A stretch of DNA of 64,000 nucleotides, taken from positions 5,654,501 to 5,718,500 of the forward strand of contig NC_063986.1 in NCBI RefSeq assembly GCF_932276165.1, in the 5' to 3' direction. The DNA comes from Plutella xylostella (Eukaryota > Arthropoda > Insecta > Lepidoptera > Plutellidae). The notes beneath the pieces are model-generated. The model worked only from the letters and a program-made list of their open reading frames with translations, searched no databases and was not told the DNA's origin. Made by a program: the position numbers and the translations under genes. Positions 1 through 10,449 of this stretch are shown here, piece after piece; within the stretch, counting starts at the first letter, position 1; each line of letters opens with the position of its first letter.

Positions 1-362
1 CAAATATAAAAAAAAAAGATTGTAAGCACTATGCAGTGCCACGCTTCAAATTAATAAATTATTTTTCATTATAATACATTATTATCAATTATTTATTGTC
101 TTCAATTACCTATAGTTCCGACGGCCCGCCATCAGTTCATAATTTGCCCGAGTGGCCCCTAGTCTTAATAAGTCTGTGCATCCCTGCTATAGAGAATAGA
201 ATATAACAGTAGAAATCTAGAAATTAGGCAAGCCACGTAAATATCTCACCGTCTAGTAGCTCACCTACGACCAGCCAGTACCAGAGTTTATATGACCCGC
301 CAAAGCTCTATCCACCGTAGGAATCTCCACGCCATCCCCTAACCAAATCTCCCTATTCGCAG

Positions 363-3300
363 ACCCCACTCTCCGCATATCGCCGCTGCAATACCTGTGG
401 CACGTGGCGCTGGGGGTGGCCATCTGGTCCGCCGTGGAGTACAGCCTGCACCGGTGGGTGTTCCACCTGGACCCGGGCCGCTCGGTGGCACTCATCAAGC
501 TGCACTTCATCATACATGGACTGCATCATAAGGTCAGTGGTGTTTGCTTCGGCCTGTTTTGGGTATAGGTTTAACATTATCATAATAATATATAATTAGG
601 TAAGTATGTATACTTACAGGCACAGTCCGAAAAAAAAACTAATTGTCGTGTCGACGTCGATTTCTTATCGTGGTGAAAAGATTGAGAGTCTAGGAATAGG
701 TGATACGTCACTAGGACTTCAGTAGTCTCTATTCGTGCACCCCACTTATGTAAGTACCTATTGGGTTTCAATTCTAGTAAGTACTTAAATACAACAAAAT
801 GATACAAAACATGTTATGATTGCAGTTGTAATAGTTAACGTTTGCAAAATAACCGCCTTTTGGTAGGTAGAGTAAAATTATCAGAAAATTACTCACCTAC
901 CGAAAACGGGCAGGGATGGGCGATACGAAATGACGCATAGTAGATAAAATATATATCGACATCGACAAGCCATCAGCACACAAACTGATAAGTAACCGGT
1001 TCCTAGAATGTATTCCGGATGGTAAAACTTTGTGTTCATAGCTTACAGTTATCTAATTTTGTATGTTTCATTTTATTTTACTAAACGCAGTCATTGTGGC
1101 GTAGCTTCCTTCCGCAAGTAATACCGACCGTAAATAAATACTTACCTAACTATTTATAGTGTAGTGCAGGTACTTTTACTTATTCCTGAAGATGATGATT
1201 AATTGATGAATAATGTATGTAGGTTTCATTGAGAGTGCTTGTCTATACAATGAGCATTAAGTACATACGATGAAATTAGGAATTACTGAAGTAAGTACCT
1301 AAGTACCTACTAGAATAGAGTACCTATGGATAGAGTGCTAAATCGTAAAAGTCTTTGGGTTATAAAGATAGATATAGGTAGAGATCATGGTCTAAATTAT
1401 TATAGCATGGGTAGGGACTTGAAATTGGAATGTTGTAACTTTTACCTACCTATTCCAAATAAATAGATAAGATTATAAATATTCTACTTACCAGCATTTT
1501 TATCCGATAAGCTTATAAAATAATATTTATGTAGAGTTCGATTCACTCTACTTGACCACTAATGGTGACACAAGGGAACACCCAAATATTCCGAAAAACT
1601 TTTTTCCGAATTTGATAACACCGAATATGTAATTTACGAAATATTGCAATACCGATTTTTTTAAATACCGAATTATAAAAATCACGAAAATTATAATTTC
1701 GAATATTATAATCACGAATATTTATTATTACGATTGTTAAATATACGAACGTTAAAAAATACGATTACTTTAATATACGAAAAATAAAATACCGATTTAT
1801 TATAATCACGAAAAATTAAAATCCCGATCGGAAATATGATAATTCGTGATTTTGACAAAAAAACATAAACTTCTTTAAAACTTTAGAACCTAAACCAAAA
1901 AATTGGTGCGACGTCGAGCAAAGCGAGGAGGAGCGTGTTAGGTGCACAAAGATGTCTAAAAACAAAGCGGAACGTTTAACATACGGCTTAAAACACATAT
2001 TGTTAAATAGAAAACTATTTGTTGTTAAGTTTCACAACAAATCAAAGCATACGCACTTTAAAAACCCTGGAACCTAAACCTAAAGATAGGTGCGACGACG
2101 AGCAAAGCGAGGAGGAGCGTGTTAGGTGCACATAGATATCGAAAAACAAAGCGGAGCGCAGCGAAGCGGAGCGGAGCGTTTCAAATATAGAGTAAACAAA
2201 GTTTGTCAAGTTTTGTTAAATAGTAAACTATTTGTAGTACTTGTTGTTAAGTTACAGAACAAATCAATACAATTGCTCGGATTTTTACGGTGTTTAATCT
2301 TAAAAAGCTTAGGACCTAAACCTAAACATAGGTGCGACGACGAGCAAAGCGAGGAGGAGCGTGTTAGGTGCACATAGATATCGAAAAACAAAGCGGAGCG
2401 TTTCATATAATATAGCTTATTTATTTTTGTTTGTATACGGAATATGCTGTTAATAAATACTGACTTTTTACTAAGAAACATTGCGGAATTTGTATTTTCG
2501 GAATACTAAAACTTCGGAATTCGGAATTTTAACAATTCGATATAATAAAAAATCGTACTTTTGAAACATCGAAATAATAATATTCGGAAAATTGACTTTC
2601 GTCATTTTCTGTTGTTTGAAATTTCGTTTATTATACTATTCGTGATTTTCGCTATTCGGAAACTTAAAATTCGGGATTGTGAATTATTCGGAACTATGAA
2701 ATTCGTAATTATGAAAATCGTTATTTTCATATTCGTAAAAAAGTAATTCGGAATTCTGTAGTGTACCCGTGACACAATAATATTAAAAATAGCACGTCAG
2801 ATATCAAGAAGCTGATGGTACCTACCTATGACAAAAATGCCTACCTAGTTTGGTCATACCTGGCTCATTCTTTTTGGCTATATTGAACCATAGGGAATCC
2901 CGCAGGTAATATTAGGGTAACGTAACGTACCTAGGGACATTTTCGACTACCCCAACTTTGAATGAAGCTATCGCAGCGTACAACTAAGATATTAATGTGA
3001 AATTTTCTTTATTCGGTAGGATATATAATCTATTATCACTAGTATTTGTGCTAAAGCTTTAGTGTGGCCACATTTTATTTAATTAAGATAAAAGTAAAAA
3101 TGCTTGTTTTGTCCCAAGGTACGTTACACGTTTGTACCTTGGGACACTGTTTCCCATAGCTTTGTACTATGGAAAATGCAAACTTCTAAATAACGACTTA
3201 TATCTCTGTTCTTATTGATTTACTGCATCTCTCTTCTGTCTAGTTTCACTCTGGCACTAATAAGAACAGAGATATAAGGCGTTATTTAGATGTTTGCATT

Positions 3301-6300
3301 TTCCATAGTACAAAGCCATAGGAAACAGTGTCCTAAGGTACAAATTTAATCGTGTCCCAAGGTACAAAAACGCCATATTTAACCAAAATTTAAAAATCTT
3401 TATTTTTAATTAATATGAAACTTTCAGATAATTGCCATGTCATAAAATTAAATAACTGAAAAGTTATACGTGACATCCATGTCTTTATTTTGAGCATGCC
3501 TCAATGAGATAAAGCAACACAAAAAACTATACAAAAGCTACTTTTGACTCCAAAAAACTTCATATTGTCTTCACCACACACTCGATGCTGGTATGATCAC
3601 AAGACTCACTAGTTTTGCCAAGCGAGTAAAATACTATGCCTAGGGTAGAAATTTAATGTGTTTATTTAGCCGGTTTTTAAAATACAATCAATGTCCCAAG
3701 GTACAAGCGTCCCAAGGTACGTTACGTTACCCTATAAACGCTAAAGTTTATTCATGAGTACTTATGTTTATTACTCGTACAAAAAAATACGGCTAAATCA
3801 ATTTGGCTTTGGAGAATAATATTTGGAATGTAGGAAGCTTGCAATATTTTTAACATATTGGCTACTTTTATTCCCTGCATTCCCACGGGAAACTCTTTAG
3901 AGGCGAAGCTGGCAACGGCTAGTGACACAATATGTATTTTCCAGGTTCCATTCGACGACTACCGGCAGGTGTTCCCGCCGGTGCCGGCGGCCGCGCTGGC
4001 CTACGGGTTCTACCTCTTCTTCAGCTGTATCTTCTCATACCCTCTGATCAAGATGACCGGCGGACTCATAGGTACGTAGTGACTACCACTTTTTATTCTT
4101 CACCGTGATAGCTTTTTTTACTACGGTTAAGGGCCCGTACAGGGTGACGTGCCGCGCCAATTTTGGGTTTTCAATGCTCTTCACACAGCACACGCAGTGA
4201 CACGCACACATGTAAGTTTGCACAGTGGGTCGATAAACTTTTACTCGCCAACTTTATTGACAAATATGTTCAAGTACATTTTGGGTGATTTTAGGGTAAG
4301 TAAGTATAATTCTTACTTACACTGGTAGGCACCAGGAAAGAGTAGAAATTAATAGGGGTGCCACTTTACTCTATACTCGGAACCCGATTAGCTTTCTCAA
4401 ACAAATGTGGTATTTACTTGTAGAAAGGTAACTAAAAGTATTAAAGTGTAGATAATAAGTTTCGGGCATCCTCCAGCCAACTGAACCCCGACGACAAAGC
4501 AAAGTAAATACTAGTGTTGCCACGAATAGTGAATTGGCCGAATACCGAATACCGAATATTCGGCGAGGCTGCCGGCCGAAGCGCCGAATATTCGGCCGCC
4601 GAATATTCGGCGCTACAACCTGTTTTTTTTGTTCCTGGAACTGCTTTGAAGAAGTCGCTACAGATTATATGAGAAATGCTAATTATTAGGAGGCAGAATG
4701 CTGTGGCAAACGAGTTGATTTTTTTCGCCTAGATCGGATGGCCTATCCTTACAAGTGGTGGTCAGCAAACAAAAAAAATACCCGAACCTTTTGAAATTTG
4801 CAAAAACTTATCTTTCTTCACCTGGAAGTAGCGTTTATAGTGAGAGGTTATTTTCTGAGGATGCTTAATATGAAAAGCGCAACCGTGGGCTACCAAAAAA
4901 TGCTGAAATGCTCGTTTTTATCCAGTACAACTTAGTACTGATTAATTTTAAGTACCAAAATGTTGTGATTTGAAAATAAATACACAATTTTGATTAAAAT
5001 AACAAGTCATTTTATACATGATTTACTATTCGGTATTCAATAGCCCGAATATTACGCACTATTCGGCCGAATACCGAATACTGAAAGAACTGGCCGAATA
5101 GGCCGAATACCGAATAGTTGCCGAATATTCGTGGCATCTCTAGTAAATACATAGTGTCGCAAAAGGGCTATACTAAGCCAAAAGGGGATGACTCAAGGGG
5201 TCATTCTGAACAACTTTTGTTCTACGAGATTTGCAAATTCGCGAAAAAAAATATTCGTTTTCCATGGTAAAAAGTCACATGTCCAACAAAGTTTCTATGA
5301 AAAAGGTTTTTTTTTGTTAATTTACAAAACTCGTAGAGCAAAAGTTCAGAATGACCCCCTGTCTTACTCCTTTTTACCCGACTGCCGAAGGAGGAGGGTA
5401 ATGTTTTTTGATTGTATGTATGTATATATGTATGTTTGTCTGTTTCTTTGTTCCCTCCTGTAGCCTAAACGCCTTGATAGATTTTGATGTATGAGGTATT
5501 TTTAGAAGCGTATTGATGGCGCGATGGCTATAGGCTATGTGACGTTCCATTAAAATGTACATAGCGCCCTCTTGAGGACATAACGTGATGATCGAAAAAA
5601 TAATAATTCAACTTTGCCGTGTAAGGTATCAAATGAATGGACTTGATTTTCACATTACAAAAATATGCATATTGAAGGTATTTAAATAACAACACCAAAA
5701 TTATTGAAATAAAAAATGATCATGAACTACCTACCGACGTAAAATTTCATAAAATAAAAACAACTAAAAAGTTACAAATAAAAAAATACAATTATAAAAA
5801 ACTAAAAACCTGACTGTACGCTAAAAACATGAAAACGAGTCCCAATGTTAATGGAAAGTATCGCAGGCGGGGACCAACTTGACCGCCACTCAAGCTCAAG
5901 CTCTTGCTGTCTATGTGTCGAAAAAATGTATCTTTATCTTCAAATCACGCCATCTATCGTTTGTTTTTTTTTGTGGCTACTGTCTATAGAAGAAATTCCG
6001 TCATTGACAATTTTACGTTACGAATTTATTTTTATTTATTTTATTTTTATTTTTACATTTTCGTGGAGAATCAACAGCATTTTGTTAATAAATAATTATT
6101 ACTTATGAACACATAACAACTTGATGCCATTAACAGAATGAACTTAGTAAACCCAGTAAACCTAACACATCTAGAGGAAAAACAAAATCTCTTTCTCTCT
6201 CTCTGAAAAACATACTTAATAGCCCAAACTCGATGCTTTTAGCTATTAACATCTTTGAAATAAAATTGAGCCACCACCGTGTTACTGCCCTCATCAGATC

Positions 6301-9300
6301 CTCACGAGACCATACCCCAACCAGCACCAAGAGACTGTATTTTTGATCCCTAACCTAATGTTCGTGCGTATTGTCATCACTTAGATCCATTCGCTATATT
6401 CCTGCTCCTCATCAGACCTTTACGAGACTGTAATATCACGAGAATATTGCACACTATCTAATTTAATTTAATGTATTGAATATACTGGAAGAATTATGCT
6501 TCCTCAATTTCAAATCAAATATGTTGGTGTCATAAAAGTTGAAAAAGTGCAATGACAACCAATGTGCAGTGATTTTGTATCTGTACACGATAAGATCGCG
6601 AGCTGTCAGTGCTGCCTAAACCGACGTGACCCTTCTTTGGAGGCCAGCGGCCAACTGAGTCAAACGTCACTTGTGTTTATAGTGCCACAAACTTATCTGT
6701 TCCGGTGAGAGCGAACTAAATTGGTCCATACCTCATTACTTACTAATGAATTTCATATTGACATGACATAGATTATATGGACCAATTTAGTTCGCTCTCA
6801 CCGGAACAGATAAGTTTGTGGCACTATATGATTTTATAACACAGAAAGCCGCCATAGATATTTGTATGAAGATTTGAGGGAAAAAAATTGCTCAAGTTTG
6901 GGATTAATTTACACAAAATAAGTGTGTGTTTATTAAAAAACAAGGTATTTAGCGCCTAGTCCAAGCCTTTAACTTTATAATATGATAAAAATCATATGAA
7001 AATTCTTAATAATTACGACACAGTTGTTACAATACGGGAGTGTGATTGACTGGTTTTTCTTGATATTCTGAAATTAATTTAGAGTTATCCATAATCATTT
7101 ACTTAAATTCGAATGATTCAGCACCTAGCTAGACTCTTCAACTACCTGTGTGATTTTTTTCAAGGCTGTAGAGCATCATTTACTACATAATTCTATGACA
7201 ATGCCAACCCTCGATTCCCTATTGCAGAGCCTTAATACTGATAATGATAATAGTGATGACCTAAAGTTAAGTAAGTTTTTTTTTAAATTTGATAATATGT
7301 AATGAGTTATTCTCATTTTACTGTTTAATTAAATGATATTTTTTTTTTAATAAAACGATAACCATACCATTACCCTCATAAATATTCATAGCATAAAAAT
7401 GCAATATTTAAGTACTTCAGAAGATACGAGTAAGTATTAATATAGTTAGTAAACTGATCCAAATCATCAGACTAAACAAGTCCCCAATATTTGATCGATA
7501 GATAAGAAGATAACGATACAAACTTAGTGGGAGTGAGTGACAAAAAACGTGTTATTAATTTGCTACGCGCTGAAACATTATCTAGGTACACCTATAGTAT
7601 ACAATACACCCTAGTGTAACGTTGATGGCTTATTTTGATACTTATCTAAATATGCCTCTTAATCATTAGCCTAGTAGGTACCTACGTGAATCTTGTATGA
7701 GTTGCACTTCTTCAGTATTGTTTTCCTGGTTCTAAATAATGAAGATGAGTCAAAACCTCATGCTCAAATAGCTACTTATTATAATAAGCAAGGTAAAACG
7801 GGGTACAGTGGTTAAGTATAGTTTTGACTTTAGTATTTTTTTTTAATGCAAGAAAATACGGATAGTACCTAAGGATATAATATATAATATGTCTGGAAAT
7901 ACTGATAATTAAAAAAAAACTAGCACTAATGATCGTTTGTTTCTAATGTGTACCTACGTGATGACTGATGGTGTGTGAGACCAAATAGTGAGCGAGTTAT
8001 TAAAGAATATACACTCTACCCCACTAACCACTGTACCCCCTCATCCCCTACTTACCTAATGTGTTTTCCAGGTTACCTGACCTACGATATGATCCACTGC
8101 TACGTGCACCGGGGGTCTCCGAAGGCTGGCAGCTACCTGTATTCCATGAAGCGATACCACTCGAATCATCACTTCGTAAATCATGACAAAGGTAAGAGAA
8201 AATTCTGGTTTCCCGATTCATCATTGTAGGTGCCTCGAATGATTTTTAAGGTAGCAAATCCAATATACTTAGTTTGATTGCGATATCAAGTTTTGTTAGG
8301 CCACCTGACGGTTACTGGAAATCAATAATGTAACCGGTGATTATGAATTGGCAGTTACCTTGATAACACATGTGAATATACATACACTAGGTACTTATTT
8401 ATGTAAATCTAAATACACCTGTGTTAAAATGTATACTAAGCCAAAAGGAAGTAAAAAAATCCTTTTCCATAAAAACTTTGTGGGTCACGTGACTTTTTTA
8501 CTAAGGGCGGATTCGGCCAACGTCGTGTAACTTTTTACTCACGAGTAAAGTACCAGTTACTCGCGAGTAAGCAGATTTTGCATTCTACCAAACCTGAAAC
8601 CAAGATAACTAGCTTATCCCAAGAATAAAATGTTATACCGCCAAAATTGACCGTGTAACGAGCTTATCCGAGAGTAATGATGTTTGGACGAATCCACCCT
8701 AAGGGTGAATTCGTCCAAACATCACGTTACACGAGAATAACTATACCGGAATTAAAATTATACGCGAGTAAATATCTAGGATAAGTACATTTGCATTCTA
8801 CCAAGTTATACCATGATTAAATTGAATGAACGAGGAACGAAACTGTAATGCAACTAAAATAAAAATAGCTGCGTTTCAAAGCATGCAATAGAAATGACAT
8901 ACCAACTTAGTTTGAATGGATTATAAAAGTATGAAATTGTTTATGTTTTAATATTTTATTCGCTGTTGTTATTCTGAGACTTTGCCTTTTAACGTACTTT
9001 TGTTTATGTTTTGACAGATGTGTTTATATGTCATTATGACGGTTTTCTAATCAGCTGATGTGCTGCCGCCATTACAAAATTACTCTCGGATAAGCTCGTT
9101 ACACGGTCAATTTTGGCGGTATAACATTTTATTCTTGGGATAAGCTAGTTATCTTGGTTTCAGGTTTGGTAGAATGCAAAATCTGCTTACTCGCGAGTAA
9201 CTGGTACTTTACTCGTGAGTAAAAAGTTACTCGACGTTGGTTGAATCCGCCCTAAGGAGAATGTTTTTTTGGCGAATTTATAAAACTCGTAGAACAAAAG

Positions 9301-9516
9301 TCAGCCAGCTTTGGTGTTGTATACACTTTTTGCAACACCCTGTATATTTCGAATTTTGGTCGTAGTAGAGCAACACTTGTCTTGAACTACCTACCACTTT
9401 TATTGTTTGTTTCAGCATTTGGGATCAGCAGCAAGGTGTGGGATTTGGTGTTCAGGACAATAGTTCAAGTGAGGAAGTTGAACTTTAACCTGCAATGGTG
9501 CCATGACATGACGTAA
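363..9516 (+). CDS. FA2H: Fatty acid 2-hydroxylase, 3' four exons (5' end outside window)
   Basis: FA2H places a hydroxyl on C2 of fatty acids destined for sphingolipids; it is a di-metal membrane enzyme of the endoplasmic reticulum. Visible exons are 363-532, 3945-4071, 8072-8191 and 9416-9516, all with GT..AG borders and agreeing phases, giving about 172 residues to a TAA at 9514-9516. The histidine clusters of the hydroxylase fold are present: EYSLHRWVFH and HFIIHGLHHK in the first exon, MIHCYVHRG and KRYHSNHHF in the third. The family signature FPPVPA follows the second cluster. The N-terminal cytochrome b5 domain must lie upstream of base 1. The left border of the first exon is uncertain: an acceptor at 319-320 also leaves the frame open. 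Introns of 3.4 and 4.0 kb are full of transposon remnants. Identity is by recognition of family motifs and is strong. Confidence 0.9.
1574..2768. mobile_element. Foldback-like non-coding DNA element with 15.5-bp phased CGA arrays
   Basis: The element is flanked by a perfect 9-bp direct repeat GTGACACAA (1565-1573 and 2769-2777). Its ends are GGGAACAC on the left and, inverted, GGGTACAC on the right. The left arm (1590-1830) is A/T-rich, with CGA at 1592, 1607, 1622, 1637, 1653, 1669, 1685, 1700, 1715, 1731, 1746, 1762, 1778, 1793, 1809 and 1825, so every step is 15 or 16 bp. The right arm (2484-2750) carries the inverted motif TTCGGAA/TTCG with steps of 15-17 bp, apart from one slip of 7 and one of 25. 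The core holds three copies of a GC-rich repeat. No transposase is seen. A 9-bp TSD with arrayed inverted arms is known from Foldback and Mutator-like elements; that assignment is inference. Confidence 0.8.
1874..2405. repeat. Three GC-rich tandem units in the core of the phased-array element
   Basis: Three copies of a unit beginning ACCTAAACC and containing GGTGCGACGACGAGCAAAGC, then GAGGAGGAGCGTGTTAGGTG and ACATAGATATCGAAAAACAA. They are anchored at 1905, 2089 and 2331, so the spacing is 184 and 242 bp. Copy 2 has an extra run of GCGGAGCG-type repeats. Open frames of 60-90 codons on both strands arise only from the repeat and look non-coding. Confidence 0.8.
2915..3732. mobile_element. TIR element with TA target duplication and nested inverted repeats
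   Basis: The outer inverted repeats read GGGTAACGTAACGTACC, followed by TAGGGAC on the left and TTGGGAC on the right, at 2915 and ending at 3732, with TA on both sides. Inside is a second inverted repeat: about 3143-3215 pairs with 3258-3345 (GTACTATGGAAAATGCAAAC). The phrase GTCCCAAGGTAC recurs several times. No coding frame is seen. It lies in a FA2H intron. Confidence 0.7.
4512..5142 (+). mobile_element. hAT transposon remnant with 8-bp TSD
   Basis: Flanked by a perfect 8-bp duplication GTAAATAC (4504-4511 and 5143-5150). The ends are TAGTGTTGCCACGAATA and, inverted, TAGAGATGCCACGAATA. Around 4800-4930 the plus strand still reads like the C-terminal dimerisation region of hAT transposases (SVYSERLFSE, then LPKNAEMLVF), with a stop between the two parts. 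The rest of the transposase is gone. CCGAATA/TATTCGG words are repeated just inside both ends. Confidence 0.85.
5160..5365. repeat. Dispersed ATACTAAGCC hairpin family, copy 1
   Basis: GGCTATACTAAGCC is followed by an imperfect inverted pair: TCATTCTGAACAACTTTTGT near 5203 and ACAAAAGTTCAGAATGA (plus-strand reading AAAAGTTCAGAATGACCCC) near 5340. Related pieces occur at 8428-9345 and 13096-13370. Confidence 0.5.
5375..5480. repeat. Common repeat head and TATG microsatellite
   Basis: TACCCGACTGCCGAAGGAGG at 5377 is followed by a degenerate (TGTA)n run near 5413-5445. It is a dispersed repeat in a FA2H intron with no coding content. Confidence 0.4.
6680..6826. mobile_element. 147-bp palindromic MITE, TA duplication (copy A)
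   Basis: Near-perfect inverted repeats start TAGTGCCACAAACTTATCTG and run about 52 bp on each side of a short AT-rich loop. TA flanks both ends. A longer relative lies at 52989-53221. TA duplication suggests a Tc1/mariner-type mobiliser. Confidence 0.8.
8505..8699. mobile_element. Short PIF/Harbinger-type MITE (195 bp), inverted
   Basis: Ends are GGGCGGATTCGGCC and, inverted, GGGTGGATTCGTCC; the flanks are TAA (8502-8504, 8700-8702). Its sequence is the reverse complement of the last ~170 bp of the neighbouring 550-bp copy, so it is an internally deleted copy facing the other way. A TWA duplication with GGG.. ends fits PIF/Harbinger MITEs. Confidence 0.75.
8703..9252. mobile_element. PIF/Harbinger-type MITE, 550 bp (copy 2)
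   Basis: Starts GGGTGAATTCGTCC and ends GAATCCGCCC, with TAA on both sides; the left TAA is shared with the 195-bp copy. A copy of exactly the same length lies at 47100-47649. The interior is non-coding. Together with the 195-bp copy it makes a hairpin with stems of about 170-180 bp. Confidence 0.8.
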
Positions 9517-10449
9517 ATGGTAGATAGTTACCGTTCCTGCAGTAATATAGGGGCACAACTCAAAAAAATAGAGACTTGGTGTTATTATGATAAACGGTGA
9601 CAAACTCTATACCACACTAGAGCTTCGATCACAAAAAAACTCCAAAGCTTTTTATTCTACATATATTACTTCGGGTGCGTTGTGTTCTATTTACATACCT
9701 GCTATTGATTGTTAATTATTTATTAGTGTATGTGTAAAATAGTGAAATGTGAAGCATTTATTTTTGTAAGTACTAAGTAATTAAGTACCTAAGATAGTTT
9801 GTTACAAGAAACGAAAAGATTCTGTAAATATATATTTTGTACGTAGAACTCACACGTCTATTTATTTTTTATAATTCCTGAACTATTCGTAGCTATGCAG
9901 CTTCTTAACCTAGCTATAAGTATGGTAAATATTAAGTAAGTATAAATAACAAAGGAATTAAACTAACAAGAAACAAAAGCCTAATTATTATTTTTCTAAA
10001 TAACTTTAAGGTATAGGCCCTATCGTCCGTCTGATTATGCAGGTGCAGTGGACATTCTATAGAAAATGCATTTTTGCATAAGAGAAGATGCGTAACAATG
10101 ATATGTAATCTAATTTACCAATTACACTTGTCGTAAAAGATATCAACACAAAACATGCCCTATCCATGGATGTTTAACCAACATTACATGAAGAAACGTG
10201 CCGCTTTATGATTTAGCAACGATTAACCGTAAATAAGGTTTAACATTATTTACGTAGTTTTAATACAATTAATTACAATAATAGACGTCCTTTTAACCCA
10301 CTGACAAAATCATTAACCAAATAAATATATTATTTTTTAATCCGTTTAATTGTGCAACCAGCCAGTGCGTGCGACAATGCTAAAAAAATAGTAATAGATT
10401 TTTAAAAATAAAGTTTTTTTCGAATTAAATATTGGTTGCCGGTAATAAA
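9517..10449. other. Intergenic: FA2H 3' region to peroxidase 5' region
   Basis: AT-rich 933-bp spacer between two genes in the same direction. It must hold the FA2H 3' UTR and the peroxidase promoter. I see no canonical AATAAA close to the FA2H stop, no repeat that I could delimit, and no coding frame. Confidence 0.6.

Larger units (their letters stand above)
8428..9345. repeat. Dispersed ATACTAAGCC hairpin family, copy 2, split by MITEs
   Basis: TATACTAAGCCAAAAGG at 8430 and GTTGTATACACTTTTTGCAACACCC near 9314 are the two ends of one repeat. The two Harbinger-type MITEs at 8505-9252 interrupt it at a TAA. Outside them the two halves read as one older sequence. Confidence 0.5.

Noticed and set aside
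1887..2330. CCTAAACCTAAA words read as insect telomere repeat (TTAGG)n
   Set aside because: The unit has an extra A and occurs only twice or so per core repeat; it is part of the transposon core.
2126..2481. Small ORFs on both strands of the phased-array element
   Set aside because: They overlap fully, are made of the tandem core repeat, and resemble no protein I know.
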